DNA of 64,000 bases from positions 62,001-126,000 of the forward strand of contig WNNJ02003217.1 in the NCBI GenBank assembly GCA_012934845.2. The letters run 5' to 3'. Positions 12,478 through 23,287 of this stretch are shown here, in pieces (within the stretch, counting starts at the first letter, position 1; every line of letters starts with the position of its first letter). The notes beneath the pieces were generated by a model, which had not been told where the DNA came from, searched no databases, and worked only from the letters and a program-made list of their open reading frames with translations. This stretch comes from Pomphorhynchus laevis (Eukaryota > Acanthocephala > Palaeacanthocephala > Echinorhynchida > Pomphorhynchidae). A program made the translations under genes and the position numbers.

Positions 12478-15400
12478 TTAAAAAAATTTTGGTTTCTAAT
12501 CAACATACAATAAAATAACATACAATTAAACAATCTTGTTATCCCTATTAACTACTTACAATCTAATATACATACAATTGCTGTGCCGCAAGATGAATTA
12601 AATACAATACATACAACGATACAATACATAACATACAAGTTTAAACACAATCACAATAAACCATACAAGAGTCATCCCAAGATAAAAGAATAAAAAAGAT
12701 CCGGCCGTCGAACAGTTATGCCACGAGGCATCCCCTCTTCGATACAAAAGTGTTGTTCGTGCAATGGCGTGGTTGCCAAATGCTTGAGGTGTCGGTGCGC
12801 GAGATCGAATAAACCATGTCTTAATTGCTCAGCTCCAAACTGCCTGCGCAAAACTCAATGTGTTCAGGAATTCAGCAATCACGGTAACAGCGAGTTTCAA
12901 ATTGTACAGGAGCTTCAACCCTCGAACGTACGAGCGTCACACGATCCAATATCCATGACAGAGAGAAATTTGGAAAAATGCTAACTTGACATTGTGTACG
13001 ACGAAATAACCCAATGGTGTCCAAATGTTTTTAAATTACCGATGTGTAGTGCAAGCAAGGAATTTCTTGGTCTAATTACAACGTGTTTCGATGACATTAA
13101 TAAAGCAAGAATAGATCGAAATGATCCTTTCTAAAGGGCCACCGTACTTGCCATATTCGTTTGCAGAGAATTCCGACACGGAAAGTTAAGCTAACTAGGA
13201 AAACACTGGAACGGAGAATACTACTTTGGAGAGGGGGAAAACTTAATGAGTTACTAACAGAAGCGCGATTTCTTCAAAAGTGTCGGTTAAGTGAACTTGA
13301 AAAAGATGGGAACATGCCCACATCAATACAAAAAAGGCTGTCAATCTTATTAAATCTGGAAAAATCAGCAAAGCATCGCGATTATTAAAACAACGGTCTG
13401 GTGGTGGAATATTGTCATTGAGAACGGAACTTGACGGTATTACCGTGCTTAAACAACTAAGGGAGCTTCATTCTACTAACGCGTCGGCGTCTGACAGCCT
13501 GATGCTTAGAGATAGGTTGGATGGATGCGTGGAACATCATGCCTCACGATTTTATGATTTGACGGTAGAGGAAGTTATAACAGCAGCAAAACGAACACGC
13601 GGATCTGCTGGTCCGTCTGGAGTAGACTCTGATGGTTGGAGACATTTTCTTACATCATTTGGTAATAGTTCTTACCTCCTAACCGACAAGATATGTGAAT
13701 TCGCAGTTAAGATATAGACTGAATCTATTGAGCCATCCCTTCTGCAGGCATATACAGTAAGCCGTTTGATATCATTAAACAAGATGCCTGGTGTCGGACC
13801 AATTGGAATTGGTGAGGTAGTGAGGAGAATAGTTGGTCGTGCTTTGCTTTCACGCATCAAAAATGATCTGACAGCGGTCTGTGGGAGTTTTCAACAATGC
13901 GCTGGACAACGATGTGGTGCCGAAATCGCTGTCCATTCAGTCCGAACAGCGTTTGGAAAATCGGCCGACTATTGTTTGCTATTGTTAGATGCTAGAAACG
14001 CATTTAATTGTGTTAACAGAGAAATGGCTCTAACAAACATGGAATATATATGTCCAGCTTTATCGACGAATTTAAATAACACGTATGGGCAACCATCAAT
14101 TCTTACGGTCGATAATATAACGCTATTGTCGGCTGAAAGATTCACACAAGGGGATCCGCTGGCCATGGCTGCTTACGCTGCTGCATCAATGTCCCTAATT
14201 AACAGATTGAGTAAGATTGCACCTGGAGCTATCCACTGTTGGTACGCAGAAGATGGAGCATGTTTCGGAAAAATCGATGACCTCTTAAAAGTGTGGGAAT
14301 GTGTCAAACAGTTGGGCCCGAATTATGGATACTTTGTAAATCCTACAAAATGCACGCTTCTCACACACAACGTAGAGCTGGAGACTAATCTAAAGCGATT
14401 TGCAGACGATGCCGTACCTATACAAAAAGATGGTGCCAAATACCTAGGAAGCTTTATAGGTATCGGCGAATACGTGAAGTCACGAGTTAAAGAAACAGTC
14501 GACGATTGGAATAAGTCACTTGATCAGCTTCATGGGATTACATCAATCAACGCATTCTCGGCTTATATTCTATTGACAAAGGCATATCAACACCAACAGA
14601 CTTATTTATTCAGAACTTGCAAAACCACAAACAGTTGGTTTAAAAGCTTTCGTTCGCGGCTGTTCGAGCACTTATTACCTCATATGTTAGGTATTAGACC
14701 GATTGGAGAGGAAGATAGAATACTAATTACACTTCCATTCAAATTTGGTGGACTCGGAATTTATAACCCAACCGAAAGAGGAAATGTGGTTTACGTGAAC
14801 TCGTTAAAGATGTTTGAGCTTAATAGGAATAGCTGTCAAAATTCTGTTCTTCTGGATAATCGACGAGATTTGCTGAGCCACATCCGACATTCCAATTTTA
14901 GCAGATGGCTCATATTCCATCAGGTCTCATCGAATCCTCGGAGAGGAATCTTGCTTCGATTCTTAAAAACGCAAATACAACTGGAGCGTCGTCATGCCTG
15001 AATCCAGCGTATGACCTAGCGGGTACATTTCTAACTTCGAGGGAGTTTCAAGACGCTGTTGCAGTACGATATGGCTGGCAACCAAGCTTAATGGCAAATA
15101 AGTGCCCTTGCGGTGCCGGATTTGATATTACGCATGCCCTGTCATGCCCGACTGGAGCATTTAATTTTGTCCGTCACAATATTGTAATCGATGAAATATC
15201 TAAATGTTTAAGCACGTTTTGTAAGTACGTAATAAAAGAACCCCAACTTAATCCTGTACCTCAATCTATTGAATTCGATAACAATACAACATCGCGAGAT
15301 AGAGATGCAAGGGCAGATATTTCTTGCAACGGCCTATTCGGAAATGCTACGGACCGGTATTTTATAGATATATGCATTCTTAACTCTTTGGCTCCGTCGT

Positions 15401-15847
15401 ACTCCCTATCACGAATATCAGACCCCTTCAAATACCACGAAAATCGCAAATTTGCAAAATATAATGAACGAATAGTGAAAGTTGAGCATACATCCTTTTA
15501 TCTGATTATATTATCGACCACAGGAGGGATGGTTCCGACAAAGATGCTGTACTGAAACAAATATCAAGTCAGATATCCACTCGCACTCATTCTTCGTACA
15601 TAGATTGTATACGAACCCTACGATCAATGATCTCGACCCTTATTGCAAAGGCTGTTTCAATGTCAATAAGGATGAAACCTTACGCATGTCAGAAAGCAGA
15701 CATGTCAGAAAGCAACAACCAATAATCACACAAAATCACAAATAACGTTCTAAGTTTAATAATGATAACATTATAAGAGCCCATTTGGGGGAAACTCGTA
15801 AATTGTAATTGTCTGTAATTAATAATAAATTTTTGTTTTGAAGAAAA
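12478..15847 (+). mobile_element. RT element C, copy 1: whole LINE-like insertion with 16-base target-site duplication
   Basis: The element is bracketed by GTTAAATAATCTTACA at 12462-12477 and again at 15848-15863, the signature of target-primed reverse transcription. An AT-rich 5' leader (12478-12717) with many ACATACAA words precedes the coding region, and an AT-rich tail ends in GAAGAAAA. The shared flanks show that it inserted once, before the surrounding block was duplicated. Confidence 0.75.
12718..15725 (+). pseudogene. element C reverse transcriptase, copy 1
   Basis: Layout: MPRGIPS then a cysteine-rich zinc-finger-like N-terminus (CCSCNG, CLRCRCARSNKPCLNC; 12751-12830); a linker; RT core with GSAGPSGVDSDGWR (13600-13640), KMPGVGPIGIGEVVRRIVG (13781-13840), LLLDARNAFNCVNRE (13978-14022), FTQGDPLAMAAYA (14142-14180) and the catalytic box, which is YAED in place of YADD (14242-14253); then a C-terminal domain with CPCGAGFDITHALSCPTG (15103-15156), RADI (about 15310) and YFIDICILN (15358-15384), resembling a PD-(D/E)XK-type nuclease. 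Stops occur at 12979, near 13132, 13386 and 13716. One base is missing at about 14908 compared with copy 3, and a frameshift near 15545 hides the end of the protein (SYIDCIRTLRSMI, to about 15725). Not functional. Confidence 0.8.
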
Positions 15848-15904
15848 GTTAAATAATCTTACAATAAACATTAATAATAGAAATGTCCACAACATATCAC
15901 TTAC

Positions 15905-15949
15905 AAATGTGTTTTTTCGTAATTTCGTTCGATAGTACCATTGATATCT
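15905..15949 (-). CDS. 45-base repeat exon (short unit)
   Basis: Minus-strand exon between GTTTAG and GTAAGT, again phase 2, 45 bases. It encodes DINGTIERNYEKTH, recalling the x-I-N-G-T-V part of the full unit. NGT is a glycosylation sequon. It starts 41 bases beyond the right target-site duplication of element C. Its copy is at 47847-47891. Less certain than the 66-base exons because the unit is short. Confidence 0.55.
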
Positions 15950-17811
15950 CTAAACAAATATAAATTTAAAAGCTAAAAATCTAGATGCACCATTAAAATA
16001 AATTCAGTATTAGAGCTACACCATTTAGCGGCAGATAGTAAACTCCGAGAGTTCAACTTAATTATTTTCAGGATTATTCATTAAAAATCACTTAATTGTA
16101 AAAATTCTTCACATTTTAACAGAAACAGTGAAGGTCACATTCTCGTCTAAAGGAATTGTTCGCGCTGTGTTATTATGAACTGAATTTGAAAATATAAATA
16201 TCTCGTTCGTGATAAATACCATTACTTGTTAATATCAATTCTTTGACGGATTTATTTAAAGTAAGCTACTATCATGTTTATTTTTATTTATTAAGTCATG
16301 CAATTTTATCTCTTATTACACTATTTCATTAGACATATTAAACTTGAAAACATTATATAGAGAAACCAATTTTAAAAGAAAAATATTTTAATAAAACAAT
16401 TAAAATTTTCAATTTTCATAAATATTATCCTTAATATTTATACTGAACAAATTATCAATTTTTAAAAATATATTGTCTGCTTTATTAAAATGTGTCTCTT
16501 TAATGGAGCAATTTTATAAAGAAGGCATCGATACTAATTACAAATAAGATATGTAATGTATAATCAAAACATTATCAAATGATAATTTAAATAATAAGGC
16601 AACGACCAAGAGAAATAAAGGCAATTCAGATATGCTTGCTAAGGTAGCCATGAATTTATAGATTAAAATCAAATAAACCTATCTTATGAGGAAAACATTA
16701 ATTTTTTAAAAGTTAAACAAAATGGTAAATTATTTTATTTAAAGAACAACCATATTTTGTATAAGGCTAATTTTGCTTTACTGAGTTCGTCTTGAAATTG
16801 AATCCATCTATGCATTTAGATTTAAAAAATCTTACATACATGTAAAATTTTAGATAATCAACAATTACAATTTGTCAATTAATGTTGACACAAATCGATA
16901 CTATATCTATCTTGCAAATATTGATTTTTTCATAATAAATATTTATTTTGAAAATTTATCTAATTATATATTATTTATCATAAATACGTTCTATATTTAT
17001 AAAGTTCTTTTCAAAATACACGCTATTGTGTTATAATAAAACAATTATGTGATTATTTTTGTAAATAATTATAACTTTTTTGTCGAATTAATAGGTTTAA
17101 TATTAAAACATAAAACACTCTTGTTTGTAGAACCGAAGCACAACAAATATCTTATGACTTGCTTTAAAAGAATATAATGATTTTTTATTTCTTCTTAAAA
17201 ATATATTTACATTCTTAAAAGCTTAATTTGCATTCTTAAAAGCTAAAACTAATGCCCAAACTGTGAAAAAAAACTTTACGGTTTAAATTGATTGTTCTTA
17301 ATTTTTATACTGTTTTTATAAATATACGAAAGAGCAATGTAAAAACTGATTTGTTATACAATAAATTTACAAAGACCTCGATACGAGTTCATTTTTGTTT
17401 AAACTTTTTAAATATATATTAATTTATTAAAGCTAATATTTATTGCTAATTAAAAGACCTTACCAATAATATTCCGTCATTACATTAAATAAACTATTTA
17501 TTTAATTATATTAAACTTGAAATTGTATTTCAATTTGTAAATGTTATATTAAAGAGTTTACATCAAGCAAAAATTCCGTAAGAATATAATTATTTCATTA
17601 TAGCTATAGTTGTATTGCATTGAATAATATCAACGTTTTCTAACGAATACAATTACACGAACTTAACTCAGGATTCGTCAGAAAAAAACAACTAAAAATA
17701 CAGAATGTTGAAAAACAACAGAATGATTTTGAATAGATAAAATGCTTTAAAAAGAAACAAATTAAATATTTAGATAAAGAAATTAATAAATTTAAACTTG
17801 TTGACTCTTAC
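15950..17811. other. long AT-rich intron
   Basis: No exon or element recognised. A short tandem of CATTCTTAAAAGCT lies near 17212-17243. Weak donor-like GTAAG words near 16823 and 17459 lack a matching repeat exon. Confidence 0.5.
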
Positions 17812-17877
17812 ATATCTTGGACGGTTCCATTAATAGTCAATAAAGAGTTTGATTCAAATGTTGTATTTCGAAATATT
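17812..17877 (-). CDS. 66-base repeat exon (closest to consensus)
   Basis: Minus-strand exon between TTTTAG and GTAAGA, phase 2. It encodes IFRNTTFESNSLLTINGTV plus two residues, with NTT and NGT sequons. It shares FESN and LTI with the exon at 58097, and both flanks resemble those of the exon at 5354. Identical copy at 49754-49819. Confidence 0.8.
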
Positions 17878-19018
17878 CTAAAACACACATTGTAATCGCT
17901 AAACAAATTTAAAAAATAGTATCTTATGTTAAAAATACTTTTAAATGTTAAAATTTCAAAAATTTTATATCAAGCTATTTTAATTAATGACAAAGCACAT
18001 TAGATAATTGTAATTAAGAATACAATAATATTTATAGAAGTTGTACTTTATAAATAGTGGTTGATAAAACATATTAAATCAAAGTAATAAAATTGTGCAA
18101 ATTTTATTGTTGAATGATCATCAGCAAACATTGAAATGAACCAAGCGTGACATGTTAGTAATATATTACTAGCTTATGAGGCCAACCAGTACTTAAATGA
18201 AGCGTACTGATGTTGCTTCAAGATTAGATAAGAGCAAACGTGAGGTGTTTTCAAAAATTTTAATAGTAACCATGACTGCACAATTATATTAACTTAAAAT
18301 TAGGATGCAGATTATAATAAAGATTTTCTTAATAAATAAATGACAACAGATAGCTAATTAAAAAAGGAAACATGCTAAAAATTATGTATTTTCAAATTCA
18401 AACTTAAATATTGCCATACCAACGCTAATCTATTTTGAAATCAGAAATGATTTTAATTAAGTTTGCAAAATTTAAAGTCTCTTATTAAAATCTAATTGAG
18501 ACAAGAAACTGTTATGTTGTTATGAGGGTCGTTATTTTTTGACCTTAAAATTTACCTGTTCATTAACATGGACATGATATATTTTACAGGGATGTCATAT
18601 TTAATTATCAAGCGTAAGTTGATATATTCTTGCACTAAAGTTGACATATTACGCATATCTAAAAAATTGCTTTATTCAAAAATAATTAAAGATTGCTTGA
18701 ATCATCAATAGACACACAATCACTATACACATTATCAATTACGTTATGCTTATTCATATTAATTCACGCGTAAAATAATATTTCAAAACTGAAATATTGC
18801 ATCACATTAAAACTAAAATACCACATTTCATAAACAGAATATATATCCATTATTGATGATATTAAATAATATTAGAGAATACAACCTATATTTAAGTACT
18901 TTATATGAGTAAAGATCTAATGAAAGGGCAACGGCAACTTAAAACATCTAAAAAACAACAAAATATGATAATAAATACTATAACCACAATCTTCTTCCAT
19001 TTCAAATATAAAGATATT
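17878..19018. other. intron module and unique spacer
   Basis: Up to about 18320 this is a diverged copy of 5420-5780 (compare CTGCACAATT followed by TTAACTTAAA in both). The duplicated block ends at about 18875; 18876-19018 is single-copy in the window. No exon seen. Confidence 0.5.
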
Positions 19019-19347
19019 ATAGGAACAAAGAAAAAGTAAAAATCCTTTATTTTATTAAAATTCTATATTTCGATAGCTCCTGCTATCATCATCAAGATTA
19101 CAAAAAAAGTGTTTCACAATTTTTCCTCACGTGTTTCCAACATTTATAAAAATTCAAGCATTGATGTGCCCCGCATTTCTACTTTAAAGAAAAAGAAAAC
19201 ACCGAAAAACAAAACAATCATACACTAAAATTTTAAACACATTTTAAAAACAACAAAAAGAAAAAAACAGAATCATATAACAAAATAAAATTAAAATCAT
19301 AAAATAAGTGACAAAAAAAATACGAATTTAATAATAAAACAATTTTT

Positions 19348-19398
19348 GGCACTGATGAGTCAAAATAATGACGATACGGTACCTGGTATCGTTTTGTC
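19348..19398 (+). ncRNA. hammerhead-ribozyme-like relict
   Basis: CTGATGA core (19352-19358); stem II GTC/GAC (19359-19361 with 19370-19372) closed by an AAAATAA-type loop; GATA (19373-19376) where GAAA is canonical; a stem III hairpin CGGTA/TATCG with loop CCTGG (19377-19391); then GTT as cleavage triplet and a short stem I GGCA/TGTC (19348-19351 with 19395-19398). Penelope-like elements are known to carry hammerhead motifs with the order CTGATGAGTC...GACGAAAC. The changed core base and one extra T suggest it is inactive. It lies on the strand opposite to the adjacent GIY-YIG fragment. Confidence 0.5.
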
Positions 19399-19575
19399 GA
19401 TTCTTTAGTTGCTGCCACATCATACAAACATAAGTGACAAAAACATACGAATGAATAATGAAAATAATGTAAAATTAAAGTAAGAAATTATAATTTAATC
19501 TAAACCAAAACAAAATAATACAATTAGAAAAAACAAACGAATTGAAAAAATTAAAATAATGTAATATTGGAATAA

Positions 19576-19874
19576 TTAATTATAATTTAATTTAAAGTTG
19601 TAATCGGATTTATTATTTAGTATTGCATTAGGTTCTTTTTTAATAAAATACGCTTCATGAATAATGCGAGATAACAAGTAATTTTCAAATGATAGAATAT
19701 ATGCATTTTCAAAATCAACGGAATGATTCAAACTCACAAAATGCTGAGCAACAGAATTAGAAATGTTCCCTTTACGCACATTATAATTATGTTGTTTAAT
19801 ACGCTTAACCAAACCTTGACCGGTTTGACCAACATATACCTGATCACATTCTTTACAAGGTATTTTAAAAACAC
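19576..19874 (-). pseudogene. Penelope-like GIY-YIG endonuclease fragment
   Basis: The minus strand reads IPCKECDQVYVGQTGQGL and then KRIKQHNYNVRKGN, AQHFVSLNH and EAYFIKKEPNAI. The YVGQT...R..QH pattern is the GIY-YIG nuclease core found at the C-terminus of Penelope-like elements. The open part covers 19576-19812, with the nuclease core just upstream. It is a fragment of a dead element. Confidence 0.75.
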
Positions 19875-19959
19875 TGGCATTTTTGTTAAAATATGGTTAA
19901 CGCTTAAAAATGTTGTAAAGTTTAGGTAATTTTCTGTTAAAAATGTGCACTTTGTTAAT

Positions 19960-20518
19960 ACAACTATTTTTATGTAATTGCTAATAAACTTTGAAAATAC
20001 TGAATTTCACTTGTTACTAACAAAATGTATTCCTATATGATGTATTCTTATTTTAGGAACAAAAACTTTATTTTTATGCGCTAAAGATTTAAATTTCGCT
20101 TTCTTAATAGCACAAAGCGGAAAACCACTTTTTAGTAAATTACGTGTGATAGCCTTTTCTCTTTTACAAATTAAGGGATAGTTAGAACAGATAAGCCTGT
20201 AACGTAGGCAACGCAGCGCAAATCAGTCAATTAGTTGGAACGCTTGAAGTCCAAGAAACAATATCTGGTCCGGTACCAAATTTTTGATAAACACATGTTT
20301 GAAGTATAGAAGAATTAACTCGTATAAACCAAGACATCGACAAAAGGTATACCCACATTCGATTCAGAAGAAACGCACCATTGAATTCGAGAATCCTTAG
20401 AATTTAGCGTGTGGGTAAGGAAATCCTGTGTAACGCAATTCTGAGAAAACCAAAAATTCGTAATCAACATAACGAAGATTGTGTTGAGGATTAATGAAGA
20501 TTGGCATACTCTCCTCAC
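19960..20518 (-). pseudogene. Penelope-like RT distal fragment, copy 1
   Basis: Minus-strand traces LNSKDSRIQWCVSSESN, GIPFVDVLV and CVYQKFGTG, then SGFPLCAIKKAKF, match the region after the RT catalytic box in Penelope-like elements (hydrophobic FLDV-type motif, then VYRKPT-type motif). The fragment is broken. The corresponding part of the second locus copy is 52474-53008. Confidence 0.65.
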
Positions 20519-20540
20519 AATGTGTACCAGTCGTTGTAAT

Positions 20541-20755
20541 TTTATTTTTGAATTTGTAATGTGGGATCAGATCGATGGATTGGGAATAGGCAACCCTCTG
20601 CTCATGTATTGTCCGAGTTATACATGAGGAATTGGGAAATTTTATTTGTCAATAGTATTGATGGAGTTGTCAAGTGGTTTCGTTATGTTGATAACGTATG
20701 TTTGGTTGTTCAGAATTGCGAGCAAGAAGCGTATTTTATTAAAACTAGAACCTAA
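20541..20755 (+). pseudogene. Penelope-like RT palm fragment, copy 1
   Basis: Plus-strand words WDQIDGLGIGNPL, ELYMRNWE and KWFRYVDNVCLVV match the Q-I-D-G-x-x-M-G-S-P and W-x-R-Y-V-D-D boxes of Penelope-like RTs. The text then jumps to EAYFIKTRT, which belongs to the element's very C-terminus, so the middle is missing. It is followed by the 3' UTR to 21240. Confidence 0.7.
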
Positions 20756-21240
20756 TTAAATGCTTAATAATAAATCCTATTACAACCTTAAATTAAATTA
20801 TAATTAATTATTCCAATATTACATTATTTTAATTTTTTCAATTTGTTTGTTTTTTCTAATTGTATTATTTTGTTTTGGTTTGGATTAAATTATAATTTAT
20901 TACTCTACGTTTACATTATTTTTATTATTAAATTCGTATTTTTTGTCTTATTTTATGATTTTAATTTTATTTTGTTAAATGATTCTGTTTTTTTTTCTTT
21001 TAGTTGTTTTAAAATGTGTGTAAAATTTTAGTGTATGATTGTTTTGTTTCTCGGTATTTTCTTTTTCTTTTAAGTAGAAATGCGGGGCACATCAATGCTT
21101 AAATTTTTATAAATGTTGAAAACACGTGAGAAAAAATTGTGACACACTTTTTTTTTGTAATCTTGATAATGATAGCAGGAGCTATCAAAATATAGAATTT
21201 TAATAAAATAAAGGATTTTTTCTTCTTCTTTGTTCCTATA

Positions 21241-22082
21241 AAAACTATATAACTAAATATGATGGTCGGTAACATGATAACAATATTATGACTTGTATAA
21301 GGATTGCAAATTATTTATATATTTTGCGAAAACAAAATGGCCGGAAAGCAATAAATGATTAAACGAAATATAAGCATAGAAAGACTGATTTTTAAAACTA
21401 TTAGTAGCTCCGATCATTTCGGAGAAATATCTTGTCAATATTCAATCAAAACTTAGCTATCTATTGGGAAGTAGCTTGCAAATGTTTATGAATCAGCTAG
21501 TACTACTGCGCTCAGTGATGTTTTATCATTAAATTACATCCGATCAAAACACGTCTCAACATAATCGTGACTATTAATTATAACCACGGTTGTACTAGTG
21601 GTCAGTGGTACATGAGTCAAAAGCTGAATCTCATTTCAGCCTTTTAGCTTCCGCGTAGGCGTTTCGGCTTCTGCGTAAGCGAATCCTAATCGGAGACCTA
21701 AGTTGTGCATATGAACACTGATTTTATTTTAACTTTGTATTTGAGGCGAAAAATTAAAGCGAGAAAATCATAATCCGGTCATATAACTAACGCTAAATAT
21801 TTTCTGTAATTTCAAAAATAGAAATATCTTAAATTTTTAAGAATTTTCAAACTTACGAATTTTTATAAATGAATAAATAAACAATATATTATGTAATAAT
21901 AATTAAGAGAACAAAAACACTTAAATGTTATCGGAAAACTTTAATCTAATACGTTTTATATAAATGTACTTTTGTATATATTTGCGGCTTATTTTACGAT
22001 AATTAAAGACTATTTTCCACAATCAAAAAATGTTGCAAATTTTTATTTAAAGTTAAATTTAAAACTCAGATTGATAACTTAC
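21241..22082. other. intron with a possible tRNA-like patch
   Basis: Mostly AT-rich. At about 21592-21690 a more GC-balanced patch holds CTAGTGGTCAGTGG, which is A-box-like, two similar words GCTTCCGCGTAGGCG and GCTTCTGCGTAAGCG, and GCGAATCC, which is weakly B-box-like. It could be an old tRNA-derived SINE, but no tail or target-site duplication was identified. Confidence 0.3.
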
Positions 22083-22139
22083 ATTCGTTTAAAAAGCACT
22101 TGTCCATTCATCAAATAACTATTTACCCGTGGAAAGATT
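22083..22139 (-). CDS. 57-base repeat exon (unit shortened by three residues)
   Basis: Minus-strand exon between ATTTAG and GTAAGT, phase 2. It encodes IFPRVNSYLMNGQVLFKR plus a split codon. The IF start, NS-x-L and NG-x-V fit the 22-residue unit if three residues are missing in the middle. Identical copy at 54573-54629. Confidence 0.65.
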
Positions 22140-22896
22140 CTAAATTAACTTTCTTTTAGCATCATTCTTTGCAATTGTTTATATTTAAAAATAAATATAA
22201 AAACGGCTTTTAAAAGTAATATTTGGCTGTAAGATATATAATTGAAAACGTGAGGAAAACAAAATATATATATTAATGTTGTCGACATATCACCAAGACA
22301 TCGAGCATAAATTCGGCAGCTATCAATTATTCACTTCCCACAAATCAAAGTGTATATTAATTTCTATATTAGGTATTTGCATTTCAATATGCTCTATCGA
22401 ATTAAGTATTCAACTTTTGGGCAATAAAGCTAATTTTTAAAGTTTATAGTTTACATTCTATTCAGCATATTAAACAAAACATTTTTGAAAAATTACTTAA
22501 TTAAAGTCGAACTTAAATGTTGAATTCAAAATTTAAACTTGATTCAGTTTGCAAAGTCAGTCTAACAATCAAAAATATTGCTAATTCTACGAAAGTTAAT
22601 CATCATCAAAATATAAAAGTAAACAATTATCAAAACAAAAAATAAGACAATTTTAAATATAATTTAACTTAAATATACAACGTATATTATAAATAAATAT
22701 TATTGTTTAATAATATCTCTACAAGTTATACATCGTTTACCCTTTAAAAATTATTAACTGATCAACGAAGAATGAATCCAATTTTTATTTAAATCAAATA
22801 TTGTATAGCAACTGCTATCATTAGGATACAAAACATTTTTTAAATTAATAATTAGAAAATCATCGATTAAAAGGTACAATCTTTTGACATAGAAGA
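22140..22896. other. AT-rich intron; calreticulin fragment 3' flank at the right
   Basis: No repeat exon seen. A plus-strand open frame near 22230-22440 has no family match and is interrupted in this copy. On the minus strand an AATAAA occurs near 22790, about 100 bases past the calreticulin stop, and might be its old polyadenylation signal. Confidence 0.4.
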
Positions 22897-23287
22897 TTAG
22901 AGCTCTTCGTTCGTATGCACACTTGAGGATCCTGTATGCCTGTCGTGGTTTGACGCCTTTCCAAAAAGTCTTTGTCATCACCGTCATCCGAAATCTTTTT
23001 ATCTGTAGGCTTTCCCTACGCACGCATTTTCTCCATTTCTTTGTCGTTGAATTTTGCTCGACAGTTCGCTCCTTCTTTAACGTCTCAACTATGGCGTCCG
23101 CCGCCTGTCTCGCCAAATCAACATCATCAGTGATCAGGAAGTCACCAAAAATCGTGCCCGACATGACTCGCCGCACGTCCGTCCCTATTAAACCAATGTC
23201 CTTGAATATTCCTATCGTATGATCCTCGACATACTCCGGGTTTGGAATTTGTTTTGCAATCCAGGGTCCCCTGTAGTCGGGATTATT
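22897..23287 (-). pseudogene. calreticulin 3' fragment, copy 1
   Basis: The minus strand reads NPDYRGPWIAKQIPNPEY, then DIGLIGTDVRRVMSGTIF (usual LDLWQVKSGTIF), FLITDDVDLARQAADAIVE and KKERTVEQ. This is the P-domain end and C-terminal globular part of the ER calcium-binding chaperone calreticulin. After frameshifts an acidic stretch ISDDGDDKDFLE and a final H-T-N-E-E-L stop at 22897 recall the acidic tail and the HDEL/KDEL retrieval signal. The N-domain is absent, the W of DLWQV is lost and the frame is broken, so it is a dead partial copy without visible introns. It directly abuts RT element D in the same orientation. Confidence 0.8.

Larger units (their letters stand above)
4577..18875. repeat. 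segmental duplication block X, copy 1
   Basis: Near-identical to 27732-50817 (offset 23155-23175 at the left, about 31942 after the 8.77-kb tandem doubling in the other copy). It holds the terminal exon, four further repeat exons, RT fossil E, RT elements B and C, and an unrecognised ORF remnant. Differences are single bases, short indels and a 20-base insertion in the other copy near 28157. The match stops abruptly at about 18875 and 50817. Confidence 0.9.
19019..21240. mobile_element. Penelope-like element, two head-to-head fragments
   Basis: The outer ends are inverted repeats of each other: TAGGAACAAAG at 19019 and CTTTGTTCCTA at the right, each followed inward by the block containing GATAGCAGGAGCTATC-like sequence. 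The minus-strand half carries RT-distal and GIY-YIG coding traces; the plus-strand half carries an RT palm fragment running straight into the element's 3' end. RT plus C-terminal GIY-YIG is diagnostic of Penelope-like elements, and inverted partial copies are typical of them. Both halves are broken by several changes. In the second copy of this locus only 52474-53730 remains. Confidence 0.8.

Noticed and set aside
12545-12560. TAGGGATAACA on the minus strand, resembling half of the I-SceI site
   Set aside because: Only the first 11 bases match; expected by chance in AT-rich sequence, and no homing endonuclease gene is seen.
12551-12620. Exon-like stretch ending in GTAAGT on the minus strand with an N-S-S-like reading
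   Set aside because: Length and phase do not match the 66-base pattern, no acceptor is present at the right distance, and it lies in the 5' leader of element C.
17400-17470. GTAAGG donor on the minus strand near 17459
   Set aside because: Upstream bases give stops in the required phase and no repeat pattern.
21592-21690. tRNA gene
   Set aside because: A-box-like and B-box-like words are too far apart and no cloverleaf can be drawn; at most an old SINE.
22230-22440. Plus-strand open frame (open as 54713-54928 in copy 2)
   Set aside because: It differs by a short TA-repeat indel between copies, has no family match and low-complexity content.
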